From assembly GCA_902826155.1 (NCBI GenBank), contig CADEDU010000031.1, forward strand, positions 20,530 through 66,986: a DNA stretch of 46,457 nt. The letters run 5' to 3'. Each line of letters begins with the position of its first letter. Within the stretch, counting starts at the first letter, position 1. The DNA comes from an uncultured beta proteobacterium (GTDB lineage Bacteria; Pseudomonadota; Gammaproteobacteria; Burkholderiales; SG8-39). A program made the translations under genes and the position numbers. Positions 1 through 8,416 of the stretch are shown piece after piece. Under the pieces are notes generated by a model. It saw only the letters and a list, made by a program, of their open reading frames with translations. It was not told the origin of the DNA and did not search any database.

Positions 1-693
1 GTTGCCCGAGGTCCAGAAGTTGAGGATCTGGTTGGCGTTGAAGGCGACGATCGAATCGAACAGGGCCATGTCGATGTACTGGCCGATGCCGCTCACCTGA
101 CGGTAGTTGAGCGCGGCGGTGACGGCCAGCGCGGCGTACATGCCGGTCATGACGTCGGTGACCGCGATGCCGACCTTCTGCGGCCCGGCGCCGGGCTGGT
201 CGTCGCGTTCGCCGGTGATGCTCATCAGCCCGCCCATGCCCTGGAAGATGAAGTCGTAACCGGGTCGGTTGGAGTAGGGCCCGTCCTGCCCGAATCCGGT
301 GACCGAACAGTAGACCAGGCCCGGATTGATCGTGCGCAGATCGTCGTAGCCCAGGCCGTAGCGCTTCAGATCGCCGACCTTGTAGTTCTCAAGCAGCACG
401 TCGGATTTCGCCGCGAGCTCGCGCACCAGCTGCTGGCCGCGTGGCTTGGACAGGTCGACCGTCACCGACTTCTTGCCCCGATTCACCGAGAGGAAGTACG
501 CCGATTCGCGGGTGTCGTTGCCGTCTTTGTCCTTGAGCCAGGGCGGGCCCCAGGTGCGCGTGTCATCACCGGCGCCGGGACGCTCGATCTTGATGACTTC
601 GGCGCCGAGATCGGCGAGGTTCTGTGCGGCCCACGGGCCGGCGAGCACGCGGGTGAGGTCGAGTACGCGGATATGCGAAAGCGGACGGGTCAT
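1..693 (-). CDS. CaiB/BaiF family CoA-transferase, 3' part cut by window edge
   Basis: Class III CoA-transferases move CoA between carboxylic acids in the cytoplasm; the substrate here cannot be read from sequence. I translated the minus strand from ATG at 693; the 231 visible codons stay open to the window edge, so this is the N-terminal half of a protein that is usually near 400 residues. It begins MTRPLSHIRVLDLTRVLAGP, has the family pattern LADLGAEVIKIERPG (about residues 26-40), NRGKKSVTVDL (71-81) and GFGQDGPYSNRPGYD (133-147). Asp180 in the segment GIAVTDVMTGMYAA lies where the family's catalytic aspartate sits. It is divergent from etfBA and the acyl-CoA dehydrogenase, which suggests it activates an acid for the same oxidation route (inference). 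A second family member is at 40362-41588. Confidence 0.9.
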   Translation of the reverse strand, partial: MTRPLSHIRVLDLTRVLAGPWAAQNLADLGAEVIKIERPGAGDDTRTWGPPWLKDKDGNDTRESAYFLSVNRGKKSVTVDLSKPRGQQLVRELAAKSDVLLENYKVGDLKRYGLGYDDLRTINPGLVYCSVTGFGQDGPYSNRPGYDFIFQGMGGLMSITGERDDQPGAGPQKVGIAVTDVMTGMYAALAVTAALNYRQVSGIGQYIDMALFDSIVAFNANQILNFWTSGN

Positions 694-732
694 CGGATCG
701 GGTGGCGGGTCGGAAAGCGCAGCGGCGCAGGG

Positions 733-839
733 GTTTTGGCGATAGGCCGCTGAGTATAATGCTGGGCTTTTCTCGCCTTTCAACGCGCCGAATCACATCG
801 CCCCGATTCACATAGCCCCGAATCTCAGAGCCCAAATCG
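733..839 (+). promoter_or_regulatory. Probable etfBA promoter and repeat-containing leader
   Basis: A consensus -10 box TATAAT is at 755-760. The best -35 is weak (GTTTTG, 733-738, spacer 16). Downstream lie three imperfect tandem 15-bp units (790-804, 805-819, 820-834) of the form GAATCACATCGCCCC, ending 5 nt before the etfB ATG at 840. No Shine-Dalgarno sequence is visible before that ATG. Confidence 0.55.
790..834 (+). repeat. Three tandem 15-bp repeats in the etfB leader
   Basis: Units GAATCACATCGCCCC (790-804), GATTCACATAGCCCC (805-819) and GAATCTCAGAGCCCA (820-834) follow one another without gaps. They fill the place where a ribosome binding site is expected. Function unknown; slippage-prone spacing or a protein-binding array are both possible. 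Confidence 0.6.
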
Positions 840-1589
840 ATGAAAGTCCTAGTTCCCGTCAAACGCGTGGTCGACTACAACGTCAAAGTGCGCGTCAAGT
901 CCGACGGCAGCGGCGTCGAAACCGCCAACGTCAAAATGTCGATGAACCCGTTCGACGAGATCGCCGTGGAAGAAGCGGTGCGTCTGAAGGAGGCAGGCGT
1001 GGTGACCGAGATCGTCGCCGTGTCGTGCGGGGTGACCGCATGCCAGGAGACGCTGCGCACCGCGCTGGCGATGGGTGCCGACCGCGCCATTCTGGTCGAG
1101 ACCGATGCCGAGTTGCAGCCGCTCGCCGTCGCCAAGCTGCTCAAGGCGATCATCGCCAAGGAAGCGCCGCGGCTGGCGATCCTGGGCAAGCAGGCGATCG
1201 ACGACGATTGCAATCAGACCGGCCAGATGCTCGCCGCGCTGCTCGGCTGGTCGCAGGCCACGTTTGCGTCCAAGCTCAAGATCGACGGCGACAAGGCCAG
1301 TGTCACGCGTGAAGTCGACGGCGGCCTGGAAACCAACGCGATCTCGCTGCCGGCGGTGGTCACGACCGATCTGCGCCTGAACGAGCCGCGCTACGTGACG
1401 CTGCCCAACATCATGAAGGCCAAGAAGAAGACGCTCGACACGCTCAAGCCCGACGCGCTGGGTGTCGATGTCGCGCCGCGCCTGGTCACGCTCAAGGTGG
1501 AAGAGCCGCCCAAGCGCAAGGCGGGCGTGAAGGTGCCCGACGTGAAGGCGCTGGTCGACAAACTCAAGAACGAAGCGAAGGTGATCTAA
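840..1589 (+). CDS. etfB: Electron transfer flavoprotein subunit beta
   Basis: EtfB pairs with EtfA to form the soluble FAD/AMP heterodimer that takes electrons from acyl-CoA and related dehydrogenases and passes them to ETF-ubiquinone oxidoreductase. The 249-residue product has the usual length. It starts [20 protein letters not shown] and contains the family block [20 protein letters not shown] (about residues 156-175) followed by [20 protein letters not shown], the recognition-loop signature of the beta subunit. The stop codon TAA at 1587-1589 directly abuts the GTG start of etfA, so the two are co-translated. The partner quinone reductase is encoded at 9212-10870 and a client dehydrogenase follows at 2561. 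The start at 840 lacks a clear Shine-Dalgarno sequence. Confidence 0.97.
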   Translation: MKVLVPVKRVVDYNVKVRVKSDGSGVETANVKMSMNPFDEIAVEEAVRLKEAGVVTEIVAVSCGVTACQETLRTALAMGADRAILVETDAELQPLAVAKLLKAIIAKEAPRLAILGKQAIDDDCNQTGQMLAALLGWSQATFASKLKIDGDKASVTREVDGGLETNAISLPAVVTTDLRLNEPRYVTLPNIMKAKKKTLDTLKPDALGVDVAPRLVTLKVEEPPKRKAGVKVPDVKALVDKLKNEAKVI

Positions 1590-2522
1590 GTGAGCGCCCT
1601 GGTTATCGCAGAACACGACCACGCGTCGGTGCGTGGTTCGACCCTGAACACGATCGCCGCCGCGCAGAAGCTCGGCGTGCCGGTCACGGTGCTCGTCGCG
1701 GGCAATCAATGCGAAGGCGCGGCCAAGGCGGCAGCGGCCATCGCTGGTGTCAACAAGGTGGTGGTGGCCGACGGCGCGCAGTATCGCGACCATCTGGCCG
1801 AAAATCTCGCGGCGCTGGTGGTGTCTATCGCGGGCAGCTATTCGCACATCCTCGCGCCGGCCACGAGCTTCGGCAAGAACGTGACGCCGCGTATCGCCGC
1901 GCTGCTCGATGTGGCGCAGATCTCCGACATCGTCGCGGTCAACAGCGCCGATACGTTCGTGCGGCCGATCTACGCCGGCAACGCGCTGGCCACGGTGCAG
2001 TCGAAGGACAAGGTCAAGGTGATCACGGTACGTACCACGGGCTTCGACGCCGTGGCCACAACCGGCGGGTCGGGCGCAGTGGAGAACGTCGCAGCGCAGC
2101 CCGATAGCGGGTTGTCGAGCATGGTCGGACGCGAACTCACCAAGTCCGATCGGCCTGAGCTCACCGCCGCGCGCATCATCGTTTCGGGTGGTCGCGCGAT
2201 GGGCTCGATGGAAAACTTCAAGGTGCTCGAGCCGCTTGCCGACAAGCTGAACGCGGCAATGGGTGCCTCGCGTGCCGCGGTGGATGCGGGCTACGCGCCC
2301 AACGACTGGCAGGTCGGGCAGACCGGCAAGATCGTCGCGCCGGAGCTGTACATCGCCTGCGGCATTTCGGGGGCGATCCAGCATCTGGCCGGCATGAAAG
2401 ACAGCCGCGTGATCGTCGCGATCAACAAAGACGAGGAGGCGCCGATCTTCCAGGTGGCCGACTACGGCATCGTCGGTGATCTGTTCCAGATCGTGCCGGA
2501 ACTCGCCAAGGAACTCGGCTAG
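1590..2522 (+). CDS. etfA: Electron transfer flavoprotein subunit alpha
   Basis: EtfA carries most of the FAD-binding domain of the electron transfer flavoprotein. The product is 310 residues, the normal length, and starts with GTG at 1590, immediately after the etfB stop. The C-terminal FAD domain is clear: [20 protein letters not shown] at about 202-221, then the PROSITE-type signature [20 protein letters not shown] and [20 protein letters not shown] near 253-290. Gene order etfB-etfA followed 38 nt later by an acyl-CoA dehydrogenase indicates one transcript for beta-oxidation-type electron flow. No oddities seen. Confidence 0.97.
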   Translation: MSALVIAEHDHASVRGSTLNTIAAAQKLGVPVTVLVAGNQCEGAAKAAAAIAGVNKVVVADGAQYRDHLAENLAALVVSIAGSYSHILAPATSFGKNVTPRIAALLDVAQISDIVAVNSADTFVRPIYAGNALATVQSKDKVKVITVRTTGFDAVATTGGSGAVENVAAQPDSGLSSMVGRELTKSDRPELTAARIIVSGGRAMGSMENFKVLEPLADKLNAAMGASRAAVDAGYAPNDWQVGQTGKIVAPELYIACGISGAIQHLAGMKDSRVIVAINKDEEAPIFQVADYGIVGDLFQIVPELAKELG

Positions 2523-2560
2523 GAAGTTCAGAGCAACACCGCCGTCACAGAGGATCCGCC

Positions 2561-4354
2561 ATGAGCGAGTACCGCGCCCCGATTCGCGACATGATGTTCG
2601 TGCTCGAGGAGCTTGCCGGCCTCGATGGTGTATCGAAGCTCCCCGGATTCGACGAGGTCAATCACGAGTTGGTCGAGCAGATTCTCGAGGAGAACGGCAG
2701 GTTCGCCAACGAGGTGCTTTCGCCGCTCAACGTGATCGGCGATCGCGAAGGTTCGAAGCTCGACGGCGATACGGTGCGCACGCCCAAGGGTTTTCGCGAG
2801 GCGTATCGGCAGTTCGTCGAAGGCGGCTGGAACGCGCTGCAGTTCCCTGCAGACTACGGCGGGCAGGGCTTGCCGAAGATCGTCGCCACGCCGGTGATGG
2901 AGATGTGGAAGTCGGCGAACCTCTCGTTCTCGCTCTGCCCGTTGCTCACTGGCGGCGCAATCGAGGCGCTGCTGTTGCGCGGGTCCGATGCGCAGAAGGC
3001 GCTCTATCTGCCGAAGATGGTGCAGGGCGCCTGGACCGGCACGATGAATCTCACCGAACCGCAGGCCGGCTCCGACCTCGCGCTGATCAAGACACGCGCG
3101 ACGCGCGAGGCCGATCACTACCGGATCTTCGGTCAGAAGATTTTCATCACCTACGGCGAGCACGATCTGGCCGAGAACATCGTTCACCTGGTGCTCGGGC
3201 GGGTGCAAGACGCGCCCGAAGGTGTGCGCGGCATTTCGCTCTTCATCGTGCCGAAGTTTCTGTTGAAGGCCGACGGCTCGCTCGGTGCGCGCAATGACGT
3301 GCGCTGTGTGTCGATCGAGCACAAGCTCGGTATTCACGCCAGCCCCACGGCGGTGATGATGTACGGCGAGAAGGACGGCGCTGTCGGCTATCTGGTCGGC
3401 GAGGAGAATCGCGGGCTGGAGTACATGTTCATCATGATGAACGCGGCGCGCTTCGCCGTAGGCATGGAAGGCGTGGCGATCAGCGAGCGCGCGTATCAGC
3501 GCGCGGTGGCCTATGCGCGCGACCGCATTCAGAGCCGCGAGGTGGGCGGGTCGGGCAGTGCGTCGGTGGCGATCATCAAGCACCCCGACGTGCGCCGCAT
3601 GTTGATGTCGATGCGCGCGCAAACCGAAGCGACGCGCGCGCTCGCGTACGTGGTTGCGGCGGCCACCGACGTGGCGCACCATCATCCCGACGAGAAAGAA
3701 CGGCGTCGCCAACAGGCGTTCGTCGATCTCATGATCCCGATCGTGAAGGGCTGGTCGACCGAAACCGGCATCGAGGTGGCCACCACTGGGGTGCAGGTGC
3801 ATGGCGGCATGGGGTTCATCGAAGAGACCGGGGCGGCGCAGCATCTGCGCGATGCGCGCATCACCACGATCTACGAAGGCACGACCGGCATTCAGGCCAA
3901 CGACTTGATCGGGCGCAAGCTTGGGCGCGACGGCGGATTGACCGCGAAAGCGATCCTCGCCGAGATGCGCTCGACACAAGAGGCGCTCGCGAAAGCGGGC
4001 GGCGACGATCTTGCCGCGATTGGTCGCGGACTAGCGAGCGCCGCGCGTGCTGCTGATGAAAGCGTCGACTGGTTCGTTGCCACGAGCGCGCGCGATGTGC
4101 GTGCTGCATTCGCCGGAGCCGTGCCGTTCCTCAAGCTCATGGGGATCACCGCCGGCGGCTGGCAGATGGGGCGCGCCGCGCTTGCCGCGCATCGAAAGCT
4201 CCAAGCTGGGCAGGGCGATGCGGAGTTCTATCGAGCCAAGATCGCCACCGCTCGCTTCTTCGCCGATCACTTCATGTCGCAGACGTCCGGTCTGCGCGAT
4301 GCGATCACGCAAGGCGCCGCATCAGTGATGGCGCTCAACGAAGCGCAGTTCTGA
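2561..4354 (+). CDS. Acyl-CoA dehydrogenase, long C-terminal (DmdC/FadE5-like) type
   Basis: FAD-dependent alpha,beta-dehydrogenation of an acyl-CoA, passing electrons to the EtfAB encoded just upstream. At 597 residues it belongs to the large class with an extra C-terminal domain (after about residue 460), typical of 3-methylmercaptopropionyl-CoA dehydrogenase DmdC and FadE5-like enzymes, rather than the roughly 380-residue short form. Visible blocks: FPADYGGQGLPKIVATPVME (about 96-115), MNLTEPQAGSDLALIKTRAT (about 164-183), GVQVHGGMGFIEETGAAQHL, and IYEGTTGIQANDLIGRK, where Glu439 is the expected catalytic base. An AGAGGA ribosome binding site precedes ATG 2561. The substrate is not determined; DmdC-type annotation of such proteins is often only by similarity. 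Confidence 0.93.
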   Translation: MSEYRAPIRDMMFVLEELAGLDGVSKLPGFDEVNHELVEQILEENGRFANEVLSPLNVIGDREGSKLDGDTVRTPKGFREAYRQFVEGGWNALQFPADYGGQGLPKIVATPVMEMWKSANLSFSLCPLLTGGAIEALLLRGSDAQKALYLPKMVQGAWTGTMNLTEPQAGSDLALIKTRATREADHYRIFGQKIFITYGEHDLAENIVHLVLGRVQDAPEGVRGISLFIVPKFLLKADGSLGARNDVRCVSIEHKLGIHASPTAVMMYGEKDGAVGYLVGEENRGLEYMFIMMNAARFAVGMEGVAISERAYQRAVAYARDRIQSREVGGSGSASVAIIKHPDVRRMLMSMRAQTEATRALAYVVAAATDVAHHHPDEKERRRQQAFVDLMIPIVKGWSTETGIEVATTGVQVHGGMGFIEETGAAQHLRDARITTIYEGTTGIQANDLIGRKLGRDGGLTAKAILAEMRSTQEALAKAGGDDLAAIGRGLASAARAADESVDWFVATSARDVRAAFAGAVPFLKLMGITAGGWQMGRAALAAHRKLQAGQGDAEFYRAKIATARFFADHFMSQTSGLRDAITQGAASVMALNEAQF

Positions 4355-5113
4355 CCCAGTAAGGGCGATTCAAAAGCCGTTCGCCCTGAGCCTGTCGAAG
4401 CAGCCTGCCCTGAGTGAGCCGAAGGGCCCTCTCCGTTCGTCCTGAGCTTGTCGAAGGACGAAGGGCACTCATCCCCGATCAGAAACCGGTCCCCTAACCC
4501 CGCCTCCGCGACCGACAGGCCCATCACCTCCAACGGCTGCGGCCCCATCCGGGGCTACCCTGCGCTACTCGCGCGGCAGTAGGGGAAGACGGGGCCCCTT
4601 CCCCGTCTAGGGCTGCGGAATTCGGTCCTCGCTGGCAGCACCGTGGGTGAATGCCGGATTAGCGCGAGCGAGGATCCGAGAAAACCGCAGCCGACGACCC
4701 CTCGCCGCGCTGCGTTGCTCGGCTATGCCGAGGCGGCGCTGGGCCTGTCGGCCACGTCGGCGGGCTCGGGGCTCGCGGGCATTGGCAGAGGCAGGGTTCG
4801 CGGGCAAGCACACGACGATGCATCGTGCAATGAGCAAGGTCGTCGGAGCGGCGGACGTAACCGTGCAGACCGAGGCAAATCAACCTGCGGCATACCGATA
4901 AGCGGTCTCTTATCTCCACAAACAGGCTAATAGATCTCGAGCCCGGTTTATGGTACTGGTGGCCTCTATCGTGAAGGCTACATCTCGTTGGGCGAAAAAT
5001 GGGAATGCCGGCGAGCCAGCGATGCGTGGATCGAGGTAAGCAGTCTGTGTTCGACGGATACCGGGGTGGCAACCACTCTGCGTTAGCGTCGGAAATTGCG
5101 AAGGAGGAAGAAG
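4355..5113. other. Non-coding stretch at left edge of accessory island
   Basis: Apart from the REP-like element, this stretch holds a G+C-rich hairpin (GACGGGG at 4588-4594 pairing with CCCCGTC at 4601-4607) that could be a terminator or repeat arm. No open frame here has a recognisable product or good start. From about 4860 the base composition drops towards that of the island genes. The phrase CCCTCGCCGCGCTG occurs at about 4700 and again in similar form near 6810, before the DUF4062 gene, hinting at duplicated junk. No transposase, integrase or tRNA target was seen. Confidence 0.5.
4379..4464. repeat. REP-like palindromic element
   Basis: The arms TTCGTCCT (4436-4443) and AGGACGAA (4455-4462) form a perfect 8-bp stem around GAGCTTGTCGA. 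A degenerate related copy, TTCGCCCTGAGCCTGTCGAAG, lies at 4380-4400 and a third fragment follows it. Elements built on CCTGAGC(T/C)TGTCGAAGG are widespread intergenic repeats in G+C-rich proteobacteria. It sits just after the acyl-CoA dehydrogenase stop and marks the left border of the accessory island. Confidence 0.75.
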
Positions 5114-5887
5114 ATGCGGGAACTTATTTCGACGATTCCCGATGCGAATGCTCTCTTAGCGCAAGAACCCGAGGAGCTCGCCTCAATTCTTTTATTGCTC
5201 ATGAGGCGCCGGGGAGACCAGAAATTCTTGCTCGAAGGCGCCATTCATGAGTTGTGGGGAACCAGTAACGCGCCGCAGTACGCAAAGGAGCGGGAATACC
5301 AAGTCAATATGGCCATCATCGAGGCATGGGCGTGGTTGGAGGCGCAGGGCCTCTTGATTCCAGACCAAGGGACGAATGGTCGAAATGGTTGGCGTCTGCT
5401 AAGTCGACGCGCTCGTCGAATCGAAACCCAAGCTGATTTCTCAGGCTTTCGCCTTGCGCGATCGCTTCCCAAGGAAAATCTGCATCCGCGTATCGCCGAT
5501 GAAGTTTGGCTAGCCTTCATGCGTGGGAACTTCGATGTCGCTGTCTTCTTAGCCATGAAAGCAGTTGAGGTCACGGTCCGAGAGGCAGCTCGGATTCCTA
5601 AGGAACGCATCGGCGTCAATCTTATGCGCGATGCGTTTTCACCCGAGAATGGACCACTGACCGACCCCCAAGCCGATGGTGGGGAACGTGTCGGTCGGAT
5701 GGATCTCTTCGCAGCCGCGGTCGCTTGCTACAAGAACCCGCAATCCCATCGCGACGTGAATCTCTCAGATCCGCAAACGGCGATCGAGATCATCTACCTT
5801 GCCAATCATCTTCTGAAAATTGTTGATCAGCACCTTCCAAAAGAGAAACGTTGGGTCAACATGAGCCATCACACCCGTGGAGGCTAG
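5114..5887 (+). CDS. TIGR02391 (Hypoth_Ymh) family protein
   Basis: Function is not established for this family, which is often found in mobile or defence-related neighbourhoods. The 257-residue product shows the family core in its second half: LHPRIADEVWLAFMRGNFDV, then AVFLAMKAVEVTVREAARIP, GVNLMRDAFSPENGPLTDP, LFAAAVACYKNPQSHRDVNL and a closing helix IIYLANHLLKIVDQHL. The first 110 residues look helical and include a winged-helix-like stretch (LEAQGLLIPDQGTNGRNGWRL). I chose ATG 5114 because AAGGAGG (5101-5107) lies 6 nt upstream; an in-frame TTG at 5096 would add six residues but has no such site. Codon use is less G+C-rich than in the flanking metabolic genes, suggesting transfer. Assignment to the family is firm, function is not. 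Confidence 0.88.
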   Translation: MRELISTIPDANALLAQEPEELASILLLLMRRRGDQKFLLEGAIHELWGTSNAPQYAKEREYQVNMAIIEAWAWLEAQGLLIPDQGTNGRNGWRLLSRRARRIETQADFSGFRLARSLPKENLHPRIADEVWLAFMRGNFDVAVFLAMKAVEVTVREAARIPKERIGVNLMRDAFSPENGPLTDPQADGGERVGRMDLFAAAVACYKNPQSHRDVNLSDPQTAIEIIYLANHLLKIVDQHLPKEKRWVNMSHHTRGG

Positions 5888-6109
5888 TGGACATCGCAGC
5901 GCGGCAGCGCGTTTAGGAAGAAGAAATGAGGCCAACACTGGGATACATACGCTCACGGCTACGTTCAGCACTTTTGACCAACTAACCGATGCACCGGACC
6001 TGCTCCATCGTCCTTCCGATCGGTCGGCCCGCTGTCGCAGGCGGGTGATCGTAAGCGGTAGGCCCGCTAAGTCAGTCGTGCTCGCATAATCCCACCGGGG
6101 AGATTGATC

Positions 6110-6736
6110 ATGGCAAATGATGAAGCTATAGGCGCTGCTCTGGAACTCTACGTCGAGTACGACTACTTGCCCGTTGAGCAGGGCGCGAAGCTATTTGGAG
6201 CAGTTGCCGAAATTCACGACATTCTCGGCGCCGAACAGGTCGCCCCCGGCTTTAGCGCGTGGATGTCGCCGCCACTGTTCGCGCCCGGGTTCCGACTCTG
6301 GGCGCCTGCTCCCCTCTGTTTTCAGTCAATCCAAACTGGCGATTCGATTACGGTTCGATTTGCCCCGCCTGGCCGGTGGCTCCCGAGAGTCTCGGTGGAG
6401 GGTGGGGACGTGGAACTTTTGTTGCCGCGCTGGACTGCGGTGATGATCCTGACTGGCGCGGCTCTCACGCATGGTCTCGATGGATATCAACAATTTCTCA
6501 ATGCTCAAAAGACAAGGCTTGAAATTCAGAAGGCACAACTTGAGATCGAGAAGCTGCGATCTGAGCTTCACGCTATGCCAAAGCCTTCACAGAACGCGGC
6601 TGGGCGCATCGAGCTGCATGTCAACGAGTTCAACTACTACCTTGCACAGCCAAACATCCGCAGCGCCACGTTGAATGGCATTCCCCTTGGACAAATGCCT
6701 TCCGAGCCGCGGCCGCAAACAAGGCGCAAGCAATGA
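6110..6736 (+). CDS. Unknown protein with C-terminal coiled coil
   Basis: I do not recognise this 208-residue protein. The start is ATG 6110, with GGGGAG at 6097-6102; an in-frame TTG lies two codons earlier. Residues 1-100 look like a compact alpha/beta region (EALELYVEYDYLPVEQ-like start, then a Pro/Trp-rich stretch around FRLWAPAPLCFQSIQTGD). Residues about 105-125 (TAVMILTGAALTHGLDGYQQ) are hydrophobic but not a convincing membrane span. Then comes a strong short coiled coil, QKTRLEIQKAQLEIEKLRSE (about 133-152). The tail is basic (RPQTRRKQ). Base composition matches the TIGR02391 and DUF4062 genes beside it, so the three probably arrived together. A CATAAT box at 6085-6090 could serve its promoter. 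Confidence 0.7.
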   Translation: MANDEAIGAALELYVEYDYLPVEQGAKLFGAVAEIHDILGAEQVAPGFSAWMSPPLFAPGFRLWAPAPLCFQSIQTGDSITVRFAPPGRWLPRVSVEGGDVELLLPRWTAVMILTGAALTHGLDGYQQFLNAQKTRLEIQKAQLEIEKLRSELHAMPKPSQNAAGRIELHVNEFNYYLAQPNIRSATLNGIPLGQMPSEPRPQTRRKQ

Positions 6737-6888
6737 TTAGCTGTCCCAGCTCTCCGCAGGCCTAATCGCGTATTCGAGCTGGCGGTTGCAAGCACACTCG
6801 CAATTCCCTCGCCGCGCTGTGGCTCGGCTGTTGCGGAATTCGATCGCGCAAGCCTGACAATCCACTCCCATTCTCTACGGGCTTTCAT

Positions 6889-8061
6889 ATGGCCAATCTT
6901 CGTGTCTTCGTCTCATCAACTTGCTACGATCTGTCGGTCGCCCGTGGCCAGCTTCGGACATTCGTCGAGGACTTGGGTTACCAGCCGGTAATGAGCGACT
7001 ACAACGACGTTGTTTACGACCCTCGCCTACACACGCACTCAAGCTGCATAGACGAGGTTGCTGGATGCGACGTAGTCATCGTTATCATCGGCTCTCGATT
7101 CGGCGGAAAAGTCGTACCGCAGGCCCTGCAGAACGTAGACCTCGACTCTTTGAAGAAGGCCTCGCGAAGCATTGAGTTGCTGAAGCGTGAGGAGAACATC
7201 TCCATAACTCAGCTAGAGGTTCTCAAAGCTATTGAGCGATCGGTACCCGTCTTTGCGTTCGTGGATGAACGCGTCTGGCAGGACCATTCGACATACTAGA
7301 AGAATAAGAACAAATCCATCTGTGATGCGCTAGAGCTCTCATCGATCGAGAGACCAGAAACTGCGCGGTACATTTTCGAGTTCATCAATTTTCTTCGGCA
7401 TCGGTCGATCAACAACAGCATTTCAACCTTCTCCAAGTATCAAGACATCGAAGAAGCATTGCGAAGACAGTGGTCCGGCCTATTCCAGAGACTGCTGGCA
7501 GAGCAGCGATCTAAGCAGGTGGACGCGCGTAGAATTGACGCTCTGACGGAGCAATTCGAAGATCTGAAGGCGGCAATCCTTACTTCTGTTGGCACGAAGA
7601 ATGAGCGCGAAGTGGCCCGTGGTGTAGTTCGCTTTAGGCGGCTTTTTGACTTTCTACGCGGGTTCGAGATCCCGGACTTTTCCTACGTACTCAGTGAGAA
7701 CCATTCATGGGCGGACTTTCTTAGGCACGTCGATGTGGTGGAGGTTCGGGAGGCCGTCGTTGAGCGCGATCCGCGGGTCTTTTCGCCTCGCGCTGTGAAC
7801 TACCTTGTCAAAAGCGACGGTACGTTCTACGAGGTGCGATTCCCATTTCGAACGGCGGACATGAGTTTCGATTGGGAAGCCTTCATGGGGCACTCCCCAG
7901 AGGTTCGTGCAATCATCTTTGATGCGCTTAACGAAATGCGCTCTGGGCCCTTGAATCGCTACATTCGCCACGTCCCGAGGAGTCTTGACGAGCATTTGGC
8001 AGAGTCCGGCCGTGAGGTCAGCCTGGCTACCGAGGACACATCGGCTGAAGGTCAGACCTAA
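6889..8061 (+). pseudogene. DUF4062 protein gene interrupted by one in-frame amber codon
   Basis: DUF4062 is a Rossmann-like, TIR-related N-terminal domain found in bacterial conflict proteins and some eukaryotic NTPases. The first 136 codons give the classic start LRVFVSSTCYDLSVARGQLR, the core CDVVIVIIGSRFGGKVVPQA and ITQLEVLKAIERSVPVFAFV. Translation then meets TAG at 7297-7299. The same frame continues without a gap as KNKNKSICDALE, then RPETARYIFEFINFLRHRS and LRRQWSGLFQRLLAEQRSK, which is family-typical sequence, and closes at 8061 after 390 sense-plus-amber codons. GAG-to-TAG is the simplest cause, since Tyr-Glu-Lys-Asn is expected here. So this is a recent nonsense allele, a suppressed amber, or a base-call error. 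The C-terminal 200 residues are of unknown function. No frameshift is present. Confidence 0.85.
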
Positions 8062-8416
8062 CATGCCGGTCGACGAGACGTGCTAAGCATGGCACGCTGG
8101 CCGCGAACCGGGCGCATCTGCGCCAGCATCTCTCGCTACGCCCGCCCTAGCGTCGCTAGGCTGCTGCAGAATAAAGTTTGGGGTGGGCGGGTGGCTTACC
8201 TAGTAATAAGCACCAAGAAGTGGCCACACCGATTTTGACGATCTGCTTGAGTTTTTTGAACGGGCTATGCTGGTTGATATCGCTTGACCCGCGCACCTCG
8301 TGGTCCGCGGATGTCCGTGAGTTTGCTGATGCACCGGTGGAAGTATCATCGGGAGAGCTGGCGCTGAGCGGGTGAAAGACTGGAAACGCGAGTTTAGGCG
8401 CGGGAGCGGCAGGGCC
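8062..8416. other. Non-coding right edge of accessory island
   Basis: No supported gene. It contains a perfect inverted repeat CCTAGCG-T-CGCTAGG (8146-8160) and a shorter one, GGCGCA-TC-TGCGCC (8111-8124); either could end transcription of the DUF4062 gene or mark an island border. The small frame 8178-8375 has no ribosome binding site and no recognisable sequence. I could not find a copy of the left-edge sequence here that would define an attachment site. Confidence 0.45.

Noticed and set aside
849..2384. 511-codon minus-strand frame opposite etfBA
   Set aside because: Shadow frame; the plus strand encodes two unmistakable ETF subunits.
4643..4930. Small frames in the left island edge
   Set aside because: Overlapping frames on both strands with Arg/Ala-rich shadow-like products and no start signals.
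7459..8061. Stand-alone gene after the DUF4062 fragment
   Set aside because: Family sequence runs without a break from the amber codon at 7297 into it, so it is the 3' part of the same gene.
8178..8375. 65-codon frame at the island's right edge, possible IS remnant
   Set aside because: No transposase-like motif, terminal repeats or start signal could be found.
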